Shown here in pieces: positions 48,674-57,370 of a stretch of 64,000 bases of DNA. Each line of letters opens with the position of its first letter. Positions within the stretch are counted from its first letter, which is position 1. The position numbers were made by a program, and so were the translations under genes. Origin of the DNA: Paracoccaceae bacterium (GTDB lineage: Bacteria; Pseudomonadota; Alphaproteobacteria; Rhodobacterales; Rhodobacteraceae); NCBI GenBank assembly GCA_023383015.1, contig JAHDXW010000019.1, positions 1 to 64,000 on the forward strand, in the 5' to 3' direction. Under the pieces are notes generated by a model that saw only the letters and a list, made by a program, of their open reading frames with translations, searched no databases and had not been told where the DNA came from.

Positions 48674-50451
48674 AGCTGAGGTCGCAGGCGTGGTTCGACA
48701 ACCCGGACAATCCTGGAATGACGGCGCTCTATCTCGAGCGCTACCTCAACTTCGGCCTGACGCGGCAGGAACTGCAGTCGGGGCGGCCGATCATCGGCAT
48801 CGCCCAGACCGGGTCGGACCTGTCGCCCTGCAACCGCCACCACCTCGAGCTTGCCAGGCGCGTGCGCGCGGGCATCGAGGCTGCCGGCGGCGTGACCTTC
48901 GAATTCCCCGTCCACCCGATCCAGGAGACCGGGCGGCGCCCGACCGCGGCGATCGACCGCAACCTCGCCTATCTGGGGCTCGTGGAGCTTCTGCACGGCT
49001 ATCCCATTGACGGCGTCGTGCTGACGATCGGTTGCGACAAGACCACACCGGCCCTGCTGATGGCGGCCGCGACGGTGAACATCCCGGCAATCGCGCTGTC
49101 GGTCGGGCCGATGCTGAACGGCTGGTGGAAGGGCAGGCGCGCGGGCTCGGGCACGGTGATCTGGGAGGCGCGCGAGATGCTGGCGCGCGAGGAGATCGGC
49201 TACCAGGAGTTCATGGAGATCACCGCCGCCTCGGCACCCTCGGTCGGCTACTGCAACACCATGGGCACGGCGACGACGATGAACTCGCTGGCCGAGGGGC
49301 TGGGGATGCAGCTTCCCGGCTCGGCCTCGATCCCCGCGCCCTACCGCGAGCGCGGGCAGATGGCCCATGCCACCGGCGCCCGCATCGTCGCCATGGTGCG
49401 CGAGGGGCTGAAGCCGGCCGCGATCCTGACGCGCAAGGCGTTCGAGAACGCGGTTGTGCTGTGCTCGGCGCTGGGCGGGTCGACCAACGCACCGATCCAC
49501 CTGGCCGCCATCGCCCGCCACGCCGGCCTCGACCTTGCGGTCGAGGACTGGCAGCGGCTTGGCCTCGACGTGCCGCTGCTGGTCGACCTGCAGCCGGCCG
49601 GGCAGTACCTGGGCGAGGATTTCCACCGCGCCGGCGGCGTGCCGGCGGTGATGGCCGAGCTGATGGGTGCGGGGCTTCTGCCGCATCCCGACGCCCTGAC
49701 GGTGAGCGGCAGGACGGTGGCCGAGAACCTGGCCGGGGTCGCGGTGGCCGACGCCGAGGTGATCCGCCCGGTCGCCCGGCCGCTGAAGGCGCGGGCCGGC
49801 TTCGTGGCGATGCGCGGCAACCTGTTCGACAGCGCGATCATGAAGATGTCGGTGATCTCGGAGGAGTTCCGCGCCCGCTACCTCTCTGACCCCGCCGACC
49901 CCGAGGCATTCGAGGGCCGCGCGGTGGTGTTCGACGGCCCCGAGGACTACCACCACCGCATCGACGACGCGGCGCTGGCGATCGACGAGCGGACCATCCT
50001 GGTGATGCGCGGGGCCGGGCCGGTGGGCTACCCCGGCTCGGCCGAGGTGGTGAACATGCAGGCCCCCGCCGCCCTCCTGAAGGCCGGGATCGCCGATCTG
50101 CCCTGCATCGGCGACGGCAGGCAGTCGGGCACCTCGGGTTCGCCCTCGATCCTGAACGCCAGCCCCGAGGCGGCGGTGGGCGGCGGACTGGCACTGCTCC
50201 GGACCGGCGACCGGGTGCGGGTGGACCTGCGCAGGGGCCGGGTGGACGCGCTTGTGGACCCCGCCGAGTGGGAGGCGCGGCGCGCGGCGCTGGAGGCCGC
50301 TGGCGGCCATCCGGTGCCCCCCGCGCAGACCCCCTGGCAGGAGATCCAGCGCGGCATGGTCGACCAGCTCCACCGCGGCATGGTGCTGAAGCCGGCGGTT
50401 GCGTATCAGCGGGTGGCGGACGTCCATCCGGTGCCGCGGGACAGTCATTGA
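48670..50451 (+). CDS. IlvD/EDD-family sugar-acid dehydratase (L-arabinonate/D-xylonate type)
   Basis: A 593-residue [2Fe-2S] dehydratase that removes water from an aldonic acid to give a 2-keto-3-deoxy acid. Cluster cysteines are C54 ([12 protein letters not shown]), C122 ([11 protein letters not shown]) and C195 ([11 protein letters not shown]). [20 protein letters not shown] and the C-terminal [21 protein letters not shown] place it with L-arabinonate and D-xylonate dehydratases rather than with dihydroxyacid dehydratase. It overlaps the monooxygenase gene by four bases. A role in pentose or hexonate catabolism with the downstream SDR is plausible. Confidence 0.9.
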   Translation: MKLRSQAWFDNPDNPGMTALYLERYLNFGLTRQELQSGRPIIGIAQTGSDLSPCNRHHLELARRVRAGIEAAGGVTFEFPVHPIQETGRRPTAAIDRNLAYLGLVELLHGYPIDGVVLTIGCDKTTPALLMAAATVNIPAIALSVGPMLNGWWKGRRAGSGTVIWEAREMLAREEIGYQEFMEITAASAPSVGYCNTMGTATTMNSLAEGLGMQLPGSASIPAPYRERGQMAHATGARIVAMVREGLKPAAILTRKAFENAVVLCSALGGSTNAPIHLAAIARHAGLDLAVEDWQRLGLDVPLLVDLQPAGQYLGEDFHRAGGVPAVMAELMGAGLLPHPDALTVSGRTVAENLAGVAVADAEVIRPVARPLKARAGFVAMRGNLFDSAIMKMSVISEEFRARYLSDPADPEAFEGRAVVFDGPEDYHHRIDDAALAIDERTILVMRGAGPVGYPGSAEVVNMQAPAALLKAGIADLPCIGDGRQSGTSGSPSILNASPEAAVGGGLALLRTGDRVRVDLRRGRVDALVDPAEWEARRAALEAAGGHPVPPAQTPWQEIQRGMVDQLHRGMVLKPAVAYQRVADVHPVPRDSH

Positions 50452-50667
50452 GGGCGACGAGGGGCCGTGGCGGCCCGCGCGCCCCGGGGCGACACGGCCG
50501 CGGAGCTGCGGCGAGGCGTTCCGGGCCGGCGCTGGCCGCAATCGCAACGGTGCCGGCCCCGGAGAGCGCCCTGCGGGAGGTCAATCTTCGGGCGAAGCCC
50601 GTTGCTGGCCCATTCCCGCGCGGTGATCCCGGTGCGGCCGACGGAATTCCGGAAGGGGACACGCGGC

Positions 50668-51081
50668 ATGATTGCCTATGTCACTGTCGGTGCCGATGAC
50701 ATCGCGCGCGCCAAACGGTTCTACTCCGCGTTCCTGCCGGCCCTCGGGTACGAACTGAAGGAGGGTCCGGAGGGCCTGAGCTACGCACTGCCCGCTCGGC
50801 CGGGTGAGCCGACCGTTCTGCCGGAATTCTATGTCAAGCCGACCTTCGATGGTCGTCCGGCCTCGGCCGGAAACGGCGCCATGATCGCGTTCGAGGCGGG
50901 CAGTCAGAGGCAGGTTCGTGATCTGCACTCCGCCGCGCTTGCCGCAGGTGGCTCTGACGAGGGCCAGCCCGGCTTCCGTGACGCGTATGGACCACACTTC
51001 TACGTTGGCTACCTTCGCGACCCCCAGGGCAACAAGATTGCCCTGTTTTCCAGCGATCCGGACGAACCCGGGCGCGGGTGA
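50668..51081 (+). CDS. VOC family protein (glyoxalase/bleomycin-resistance fold)
   Basis: A 137-residue vicinal-oxygen-chelate protein with two beta-alpha-beta-beta-beta modules: IAYVTVGADDIARAKRFYSA opens the first and HSAALAAGGSDEGQPGFR with HFYVGYLRDPQGNKIAL the second. Whether it is an enzyme or a binding protein cannot be told. The ATG at 50668 has GGAAGGGGA upstream. By eye it has more A/T at third codon positions than its neighbours, so it may have been acquired separately. It has a 216-base gap upstream, in which I see no other feature. Confidence 0.87.
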   Translation: MIAYVTVGADDIARAKRFYSAFLPALGYELKEGPEGLSYALPARPGEPTVLPEFYVKPTFDGRPASAGNGAMIAFEAGSQRQVRDLHSAALAAGGSDEGQPGFRDAYGPHFYVGYLRDPQGNKIALFSSDPDEPGRG

Positions 51082-51242
51082 CAACGCGCCCGAAGCGGCC
51101 GGCAGGAAGCCCTTCGCCGCATTGCCGGCGGCGGGCGGAATGTGCGCGTCGCGGGGCCTTCCGGTCGACTGCGGACATCCCCCTACCACCTTCCCCCGCA
51201 CCCGCTATCATCCTCCCGACCCAAACCACCAGGGAGGCCCCC

Positions 51243-51998
51243 ATGGACGGGCAGGCGGCGGTGTATCCCTCTCTCGCCGGGCGGCAGGTGTTCCTCACCG
51301 GCGGCGCCACCGGCATCGGGGCGGCGATGGTCGAGGCGTTTGCGGGGCAGGGGGCGGCGGTGGACTTCGTCGACCTCGACGCCGCCGCGGGCGCGGCGCT
51401 GGCCGCGCGGCTGCCCGGCGTCAGGTTCCACGCCGGCGACGTGACCGACACTGCCGGCCTGCAGGCGGCGATCGAGGCGGTGATCGCCCGCGAGGGCCGG
51501 CTCGACGTGCTGGTCAACAACGCCGCCAACGACCGTCGGCACGCCATCGAGACGGTGAGCCCCGAGCTGTGGGAGCGGGTGCTGGCGGTAAACGTCGGCC
51601 ATGCCTTCTTCGCCATCCAGGCGGCGATGCCTGTGATGGTGGCGGCGGGGCGGGGGGCGATCCTGAACTTCGGCTCGATCGCCTGGCGGGTGAAGATCGG
51701 GGCGATGCCGGCCTACACCACGGCGAAGGCGGCGATGCACGGGCTCACGCGGTCCTTGACGCAGGTGCTGGGCCGGTCGGGCGTGCGCATCAACACCATC
51801 GCCCCGGGATGGGTGCTGACCGAGCGCCAGCGCGCCGACTACCTTACCCCCGAGGCCGCGGCGCGGCTGGCCGAGGTGCAGGCCCTGCCGGGCGAGATCG
51901 CGCCCGCCGCCGTGGCGGCGCTGGCACTGTTCCTGGCCTCCGACGACGCCGCGATGATCACCGGCCAGGAGATCACCATCGACGGCGGCTGGACCTGA
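51243..51998 (+). CDS. SDR family oxidoreductase
   Basis: A 251-residue NAD(P)-dependent short-chain dehydrogenase. The coenzyme motif FLTGGATGIGAAM, the NNAAN motif in VLVNNAANDRR, the catalytic Ser in NFGSIAW, Tyr and Lys in YTTAK, and the C-terminal GQEITIDGGWT are all standard. The Asp after the second strand (VDLDAAAG) favours NAD. The ATG has GGGAGG upstream. Its place between a sugar-acid dehydratase and the LacI/ABC glycoside operon suggests oxidation of a sugar or sugar acid. That assignment rests on context only. Confidence 0.9.
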   Translation: MDGQAAVYPSLAGRQVFLTGGATGIGAAMVEAFAGQGAAVDFVDLDAAAGAALAARLPGVRFHAGDVTDTAGLQAAIEAVIAREGRLDVLVNNAANDRRHAIETVSPELWERVLAVNVGHAFFAIQAAMPVMVAAGRGAILNFGSIAWRVKIGAMPAYTTAKAAMHGLTRSLTQVLGRSGVRINTIAPGWVLTERQRADYLTPEAAARLAEVQALPGEIAPAAVAALALFLASDDAAMITGQEITIDGGWT

Positions 51999-52083
51999 GG
52001 GTACCGCGCCGGGCTTGCCCTTCGTCTGATCCGCCGTCGCCGGCTTCCCTGCGGCCGGGAGCATGCCGCGCCGCGGGCGGGGC

Positions 52084-52095
52084 GGAAACGTTTGC
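52084..52095. promoter_or_regulatory. LacI-family operator, upstream copy
   Basis: GGAAACGTTTGC has the AAACGTTT core of LacI/GalR-family sites. It is one mismatch from a perfect dyad. Its centre lies 22 bases from that of the second copy, about two helical turns, so two repressor dimers could bind the same face. Confidence 0.65.
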
Positions 52096-52105
52096 AGGTC
52101 TTGTC

Positions 52106-52117
52106 GCAAACGTTTGC
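52106..52117. promoter_or_regulatory. LacI-family operator, downstream copy
   Basis: GCAAACGTTTGC is a perfect 12-base palindrome with the central CG pair typical of LacI-family operators. It overlaps the likely -35 element of the operon promoter and lies 56 bases before the LacI start codon, which implies autorepression of the whole operon. Confidence 0.72.
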
Positions 52118-52141
52118 AGATTCGCCGCGCTGTGATATGAA
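52113..52141 (+). promoter_or_regulatory. Likely promoter of the LacI/ABC/glycosidase operon
   Basis: TTTGCA (52113-52118), 17 bases, TATGAA (52136-52141); four of six positions match consensus in each. The -35 element shares bases with the second operator, so a bound repressor would block polymerase. Confidence 0.42.
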
Positions 52142-52173
52142 GGTCTCCGACGGCAACCCGCGGGGAGGGGCAG

Positions 52174-53211
52174 GTGGCGCAGTCGGGCGCGACGCTCAAG
52201 CGGCTGGCGGCCGAGTTGCGGCTTTCGGTGGCGACGGTGTCGCGGGCGCTGGCCGGCCACCCGATGATCGCCGAGGACACCCGCGCGCGCGTCCGGCGGG
52301 CGGCGGAGGCGGCCGGCTACGTCCCCAACCGCGCCGCCAAGGCGCTGGTCTCGGGACGGTCGGGCTTCGTCGGCCTGGTGCTGCCGATCCGCGGCCACGG
52401 CCGCGAGGATCCGTTCCTGGGCGATTTCGTCACCGGCCTCGGGGCGGGGCTGGCCCGCCACGGAACCGACCTCTTCCTTTCGGCGGTGCCCGAGGGGCAG
52501 TCGGAGCTCGAGGTCATCCGCCACATCGTCGACGCCCGCCGCGCCGACGGGCTGGTGCTGGCCCGCACCACCGAGGACGACGCCCGCGTGGCCTTCCTGG
52601 CCGGGCGCCGCTTTCCCTTCGTCACCCACGGCCGCACCTTCCTGCCCGGCATCGCCCACGGCTGGCTTGACACCGACGGGGCCGCGGCCTTCGGCGAGGC
52701 CTTCGCACTGCTGCACGGGCTGGGCCACCGACGGTTCGCGCTGATGACGATCGCCGAGCCGATGACCTTCCGGCGGCACCGCGAGGAGGGGCTGGCCGCC
52801 GCGATCGCCGCCTGCGCCGACCCCGAGGTGCGGCTGGAGACGGTGGTCACCCCGCGCTTCGACCGGGCCGCGCGGGCGGCGGCGGTCGACCGGCTGCTCG
52901 GCCGGCCGGACCGGCCGACGGCGATCATCGGCCTGTTCGACGGGCTGGCGCTGGCGGTGATCGAGGGAGCGGCGCGGGCGGGGCTGGCGGTGCCGTCCGA
53001 TCTGTCGGTGACCGGATTCGACGACGTCTCGGCGGCCGCGCATGTGCCGCCGGGGCTGACGACCTTCGACGCCGCGGTGCGCGAGAGTGCAACGGCGCTG
53101 GCCGGGATGCTGGTCCGCGCGATCGCCGCGCCGGAGGGGCCGCCCGAGACCGGGCTGGTGACGCCGCGGCTGATCCTGCGCGGCAGCCACGGGCCGGCGT
53201 CGGGACGGTGA
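52174..53211 (+). CDS. LacI family transcriptional regulator
   Basis: A 345-residue repressor. The N-terminal helix-turn-helix with hinge (TLKRLAAELRLSVATVSRAL, then AAEAAGYVPNRAAKALVSGR) is followed by a sugar-binding-like effector domain (~62-340) with the usual GLVLPIR, HRRFALM and SVTGFDDVSAAAH segments. A GTG start after GGGGAGGGG was used. Two LacI-type operators lie just upstream, and the solute-binding protein gene starts 31 bases after its stop codon, so it probably represses its own operon until a glycoside ligand arrives. Confidence 0.92.
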   Translation: MAQSGATLKRLAAELRLSVATVSRALAGHPMIAEDTRARVRRAAEAAGYVPNRAAKALVSGRSGFVGLVLPIRGHGREDPFLGDFVTGLGAGLARHGTDLFLSAVPEGQSELEVIRHIVDARRADGLVLARTTEDDARVAFLAGRRFPFVTHGRTFLPGIAHGWLDTDGAAAFGEAFALLHGLGHRRFALMTIAEPMTFRRHREEGLAAAIAACADPEVRLETVVTPRFDRAARAAAVDRLLGRPDRPTAIIGLFDGLALAVIEGAARAGLAVPSDLSVTGFDDVSAAAHVPPGLTTFDAAVRESATALAGMLVRAIAAPEGPPETGLVTPRLILRGSHGPASGR

Positions 53212-53242
53212 GGCACACGGCAAACCACAGGGGAGGACGATC

Positions 53243-54502
53243 ATGAAGCCGAGACATCTTCTGGCCACGGCCCTCGCGGGGCTCCTTGCCGCGGCACCCC
53301 CGGCGCTCGGCCAGGCGCTGTTCTGGTCGACGCAGGCCCAGCCGATCGAAGAGACGCAGGCGATGCGCGAGATGGTGTTGAAGGGCTTTGCCGGCGGCGT
53401 CGACTACCAGGCCGCCGACGGCGGGCCGTGGCTGACGCGGCTGCAGGCCGAGGTGGCCGCCGGGCGCGGCACGATTGCGGTGCTGGGCGGGCTGCACGGC
53501 GATTTCGCCTCGGTCGCGGACGCGCTGGCCGACCTGTCGGATGTCGACGTCGCCGGGGTGAACGCCAACATGGTCGCGCTCGGCCGGCTCGGGGGGGCCG
53601 GGCAGAAGTACATCCCCTGGATGCAGGCGACCTACCTGATGGCCGCCAGCCGCGAGGCACTGGCCTACCTGCCCGAGGGCGCCGACCTCGAGGCGCTGAG
53701 CTACGACCAGCTGATCGCCTGGGCACGGGCAATGGCCGAGGCGACGGGAGGGCCGAAGTTCGGCCTGCCGGCGGGGCCGCGCGGCCTCAAGCACCGCTTC
53801 TTCCAGGGTTTCCTGTTGCCCTCCTACACCGGCTCGATGGTCACCGCCTTCCGCTCGGAGGAGGCCGAGGCGGCCTGGGAGGCGATGAAGGAGCTGTGGC
53901 GCTGGACCAACCCGGCCTCGACCAACTACGGCTTCATGCAGGAGCAGCTCCTGACCGGCGAGGTGTGGCTCGCCTTCGACCACACCGCCCGGCTGGCCGA
54001 CGCCTTCAACCAGCGCCCCGACGACTTCGTCGCCTTCCCCGCCCCGGCCGGGCCGAAGGGGCGGGCCTACATGCCGGTGATCGCCGGGGTGGCGATGCCG
54101 GTGACGGCGCCCGACCCGGCCCAGTCGCGGGCGCTGATCGCCTACATGCTGGCCCCCGAGACCCAGATCGCGACCCTGCGCGCCACCAACTTCTACCCCG
54201 TCGTCGAGGTCGGGCTGCCCGCGGACATGCCGGCGTCGGTGCGGGCATCGGGCCCGGCGATCGCGGCCATGACGACGGCGCCCGACGCGCTGCCGGCGCT
54301 GCTGCCGATGGGACTCGGCGCGCTCGGCGGGCAGTTCAACCAGGTCTATGTCGACACCTTCGAGCGCATCGTGTTGGGCGGCCAGCCGGTGCGCGCCGTG
54401 CTCGACAGCCAGGCCGAGGAGCTGCGGCGCATCCTCGCCGAGGCGGGCGCGCCCTGCTGGGCGCCCGATGCGCCGTCCGAGGGGCCCTGCCCGGTCGACT
54501 GA
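53243..54502 (+). CDS. ABC transporter extracellular solute-binding protein (family 1)
   Basis: A 419-residue periplasmic receptor. A clean signal peptide (residues 1-23, ending PALG) precedes a two-lobed binding fold with features of carbohydrate-binding family 1: WLTRLQAEVAAG, LPAGPRGLKHRFFQG, FMQEQLLTGEVWLAFDHTARLADAF and YMLAPETQIATL. It is somewhat diverged from maltose-type receptors. The ATG has GGGGAGGA upstream. It captures the substrate for the two permeases downstream. A strong stem-loop separates it from them, as in many sugar ABC operons where the receptor is made in excess. Confidence 0.9.
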   Translation: MKPRHLLATALAGLLAAAPPALGQALFWSTQAQPIEETQAMREMVLKGFAGGVDYQAADGGPWLTRLQAEVAAGRGTIAVLGGLHGDFASVADALADLSDVDVAGVNANMVALGRLGGAGQKYIPWMQATYLMAASREALAYLPEGADLEALSYDQLIAWARAMAEATGGPKFGLPAGPRGLKHRFFQGFLLPSYTGSMVTAFRSEEAEAAWEAMKELWRWTNPASTNYGFMQEQLLTGEVWLAFDHTARLADAFNQRPDDFVAFPAPAGPKGRAYMPVIAGVAMPVTAPDPAQSRALIAYMLAPETQIATLRATNFYPVVEVGLPADMPASVRASGPAIAAMTTAPDALPALLPMGLGALGGQFNQVYVDTFERIVLGGQPVRAVLDSQAEELRRILAEAGAPCWAPDAPSEGPCPVD

Positions 54503-54515
54503 CCGCGGGCCGCCT

Positions 54516-54541
54516 GCGGGGCGGGCGCGCGCCCGCCCCGC
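54516..54541 (+). terminator. 26-base palindrome between binding-protein and permease genes
   Basis: A perfect inverted repeat of 13-base arms, beginning GCGGGGCGGGCGC, lies 14 bases past the binding-protein stop codon. In RNA it would form a very stable hairpin that attenuates transcription or protects the upstream mRNA end, so that receptor exceeds permease. Confidence 0.5.
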
Positions 54542-54605
54542 CGGCGGCAGCGCCACCGCCCGGGGGCGCCTCTGCCCGCCCCGGGCCCCGACGGGAGAAC
54601 CGGCC

Positions 54606-55448
54606 ATGCCGCGGCTTCTGCCCTACCTGCTGCTCCTGCCCGCGACGGCGTTCCTTGTCGTCTTCTTCCTCTATCCCTTCCTGCTCGTGGCCATCGAGTC
54701 GGTGACCCGCCAGGGGGCCTGGTCGCTGGCCAACTACGAGCGCATGGCCGGTCACTGGAAGTTCTCCGCGGCGTTCTGGAACACGCTGCTGCTGGCCGGC
54801 ATCGTGGTGCCGATCCAGCTGGCGCTGGCCCTGACGATGGCCAGCGTCGTAACCGGGCTGAAGGCGGGCCGGGCGACCATCCTCTACATATTCGCGATCC
54901 CGCTTGGCATCTCCGATCTTGCTGCCGGGCTGGTGTGGCTGGCCATCTTCGAGCAGACCGGCTTCCTGAACTCGCTGCTCACGGGCTTCGGGCTGGTCGA
55001 GCGGCCGGTCCTGTTCCTCGGCTACCAGAACCCGTGGGCGATCCTGCTGGCGATCGTGCTGGCCGAGGTGTGGCGCGCGACGGCCATCATGATGGTCATC
55101 CTCGTCGCCGGCATGGGGCTGATCCCGCGCGAGTACGGCGAGGCGGCCGAGGTGTTCGGCGCCTCGCGGTGGCAGCGCTTCCTGCGCGTCACCCTGCCGC
55201 TGCTGCGGCCCTCGCTGCAGACCGCGCTGATCCTGCGCGTGATCCTTGCCTTCGAGGTCTTCGCCGTGGTGGCCGCGCTCGGCGGCACCCAGTTCCCGGT
55301 GCTGATGGGCGAGACCTACAACTGGCAGTTCACGCTGCAGGACCGCGGCGTGGCGGCGGCCCTTGCGATGGTGATTCTGGCCATTTCGATCGCCGCGACG
55401 CTGGTGCTGCTGCGGCTGCTGCATGTGCCGAAGGAGGCGCGGACATGA
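54606..55448 (+). CDS. ABC sugar transporter permease (MalF/UgpA type)
   Basis: A 280-residue inner-membrane permease with six hydrophobic helices. The EAA loop that docks the ATPase is seen in EYGEAAEVFGASRWQRFLRV (~180-200), with the conserved Gly. The N-terminus LLPYLLLLPATAFLVVFFLYP is typical. The ATG at 54606 follows GGGAGAA. It forms a heterodimer with the next permease, whose ATG overlaps its stop codon by four bases. Confidence 0.93.
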   Translation: MPRLLPYLLLLPATAFLVVFFLYPFLLVAIESVTRQGAWSLANYERMAGHWKFSAAFWNTLLLAGIVVPIQLALALTMASVVTGLKAGRATILYIFAIPLGISDLAAGLVWLAIFEQTGFLNSLLTGFGLVERPVLFLGYQNPWAILLAIVLAEVWRATAIMMVILVAGMGLIPREYGEAAEVFGASRWQRFLRVTLPLLRPSLQTALILRVILAFEVFAVVAALGGTQFPVLMGETYNWQFTLQDRGVAAALAMVILAISIAATLVLLRLLHVPKEART

Positions 55449-56311
55449 CCGCCGGATCCTCTCCCGCCGCCGCGCCGGCGCCTGCCGCGCCTGCGCCGGC
55501 CGCCGATGTCCGGCGGGCCGGGCGCTGGCTGTTCCGCGCCGGCGTCGTGTTCTTGTGCGCCTGGGTCCTGGTGCCGATCTACCTTCTGATGGTCAACGCG
55601 CTGTCGGCGCCGGCCGATGTCACCGGCTTTCCCAAGCGGCTGGTTCCCGGCTTCGACCCCGGATCGCTGGCCTTCTTCCTGCGCTTCCAGGGCGTCGCCG
55701 AGGCGCTGTGGAACTCGGTGCAGGTGGCGGCGGTGACGATGGTGCTGTCGATCGGCATCGGCGCGCCGGCGGGCTATGCGCTGTCGCGCTTCGACTTCCC
55801 GGGCAAGGGGATGTTCCGGCTTCTGGTGATCATGACGCGGGCCTTCCCGCTGCCGCTGCTGGCGCTGCCCCTCGCGGTGCTGTTCATCCGCACCGGGCTG
55901 GACGATTCGATCGTCGGGCTGGCGCTGGTGCACACGACGCTGGCGCTGCCGTTCGCGGTGCTGATCACCTTCTCGCTGTTCTCCGGCATCCCGGTGGAGC
56001 TCGAGGAGGCCGCCTGGACGCTGGGCTGCACGCGCCTGCAGGCGGTGCTGCGGGTGGTGATGCCGCTGGCCCTGCCGGGGATCGCGGCCTCGGCCGTCTT
56101 CGCCTTCGTCATCTCGTGGAACGAGGTGTTCGCGGCGGCAGTGCTGACCATCCAGAACCGGACGCTGACCGCCTTCCTGCTGCAGAGCCTCGACGTCTCG
56201 CCGCTGCCGCTGAAGTTCGCGGGCGGCGCCGCGCTCGTCATCCCCGCGCTCGTCTTCATCTTCGCCGTGCGCCGGTATCTCTTCGCGATGTGGGGCATCG
56301 CCAACCGCTAG
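55445..56311 (+). CDS. ABC sugar transporter permease (MalG/UgpE type)
   Basis: A 288-residue second permease. An Ala/Pro-rich cytoplasmic N-terminus (~1-28) precedes six helices. The EAA motif is in ELEEAAWTLGCTRLQAVLRV, and the WNEVFAAAVL segment before the last helices is typical of MalG-type proteins. Coupled to the first permease by an ATGA overlap and followed 15 bases later by the ATPase gene. Confidence 0.93.
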   Translation: MTAGSSPAAAPAPAAPAPAADVRRAGRWLFRAGVVFLCAWVLVPIYLLMVNALSAPADVTGFPKRLVPGFDPGSLAFFLRFQGVAEALWNSVQVAAVTMVLSIGIGAPAGYALSRFDFPGKGMFRLLVIMTRAFPLPLLALPLAVLFIRTGLDDSIVGLALVHTTLALPFAVLITFSLFSGIPVELEEAAWTLGCTRLQAVLRVVMPLALPGIAASAVFAFVISWNEVFAAAVLTIQNRTLTAFLLQSLDVSPLPLKFAGGAALVIPALVFIFAVRRYLFAMWGIANR

Positions 56312-56326
56312 GACAGGGAGGGGCCG

Positions 56327-57370
56327 ATGGCCGAGATCCGCATCAGGGGCGTCGCCAAGACCTTCGGCAGCTTCACGGCGCTGCATTCGGTCGACCTGAC
56401 GATCCGCGACCGCGAGTTCCTGGTGCTGCTCGGTGCCTCGGGCTGCGGCAAGACCACGCTGCTGCGCATCGTCGCGGGGCTCGAGACCGCATCGGCGGGC
56501 GAGGTCTGGATCGGCGAGCGCCGGGTGGACGGGCTTGCCCCGCGCGACCGCGGCATCGCCATGGTGTTCCAGAACTATGCCGTCTTCCCGCATCTGACGG
56601 TCTACGAGAACATCGCCTTCGGCCTGCGCATGAAGAAGCTGCCGCAGGCCGAGATCGACCGGCGCGTGACGCGCAACGCCGAGCTGATGCACATCGAGCA
56701 GCTGCTGAAGCGCTACTCCGGCCAGTTGTCGGGCGGCCAGCGCCAGCGGGTGGCGGTGGCTCGCGCGCTGGCGATGGAGCCCGCGGTGATCCTGATGGAC
56801 GAGCCGCTGTCGAATCTCGATGCGCTGCTCAGGCTCGAGATGCGGGCCGAACTCAAGGGCGTGCTGGCCGGCAGCCGGACCACCACGATCTACGTCACCC
56901 ACGACCAGGTCGAGGCGATGAGCCTGGCCGACCGCATTGCGGTGATGAACGCCGGCCGGATCGTGCAGGCCGACGACCCGGTGCAGGTCTACCGCAACCC
57001 CGCGGCGCGCTTCGTGGGCAGCTTCATCGGCAATCCGCCGATGAACTTCCTGCCCGCCACTCCCGCCGGGCCCGGCGCCTGGGAGGTGGCGGGGCTGCGC
57101 CTGGCCGGGCCGGCGGGCGCGGCGGGGCGCATCGAGTTCGCGATCCGCCCCGAGGATCTCGCCCCGGCGCCCGAGGGCCTTGCCGCCACCGTCCGTGTGG
57201 TCGAGCCGCTGGGGCCGCACACGCTGGTCACCGCCGAGGTCGCCGGCGCGCCGTTCCGCGCCGTGCTCGACAGCGACCTGCGCGTCGCCCCCGGCGACCG
57301 GCTGACGCTGGCCCCCGCTGCCGACCGCATCCGCTGGTTCGACCCCGAGACGCAGGAAGCCCTGACATGA
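56327..57370 (+). CDS. ABC sugar transporter ATP-binding protein (MalK/UgpC type)
   Basis: A 347-residue ATPase. Walker A GASGCGKTT is at ~37-45, the Q-loop in MVFQNYAVFPHLT, the signature LSGGQRQRVAVARAL, Walker B VILMDEPLSN and the switch His in YVTHDQVEAM. The C-terminal ~110 residues form the TOBE/OB-like regulatory domain of the carbohydrate CUT1 group. GGGAGGGG precedes the ATG. Its stop codon overlaps the start of the glycosidase gene by four bases, so transport and cleavage are co-translated. Confidence 0.94.
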   Translation: MAEIRIRGVAKTFGSFTALHSVDLTIRDREFLVLLGASGCGKTTLLRIVAGLETASAGEVWIGERRVDGLAPRDRGIAMVFQNYAVFPHLTVYENIAFGLRMKKLPQAEIDRRVTRNAELMHIEQLLKRYSGQLSGGQRQRVAVARALAMEPAVILMDEPLSNLDALLRLEMRAELKGVLAGSRTTTIYVTHDQVEAMSLADRIAVMNAGRIVQADDPVQVYRNPAARFVGSFIGNPPMNFLPATPAGPGAWEVAGLRLAGPAGAAGRIEFAIRPEDLAPAPEGLAATVRVVEPLGPHTLVTAEVAGAPFRAVLDSDLRVAPGDRLTLAPAADRIRWFDPETQEALT

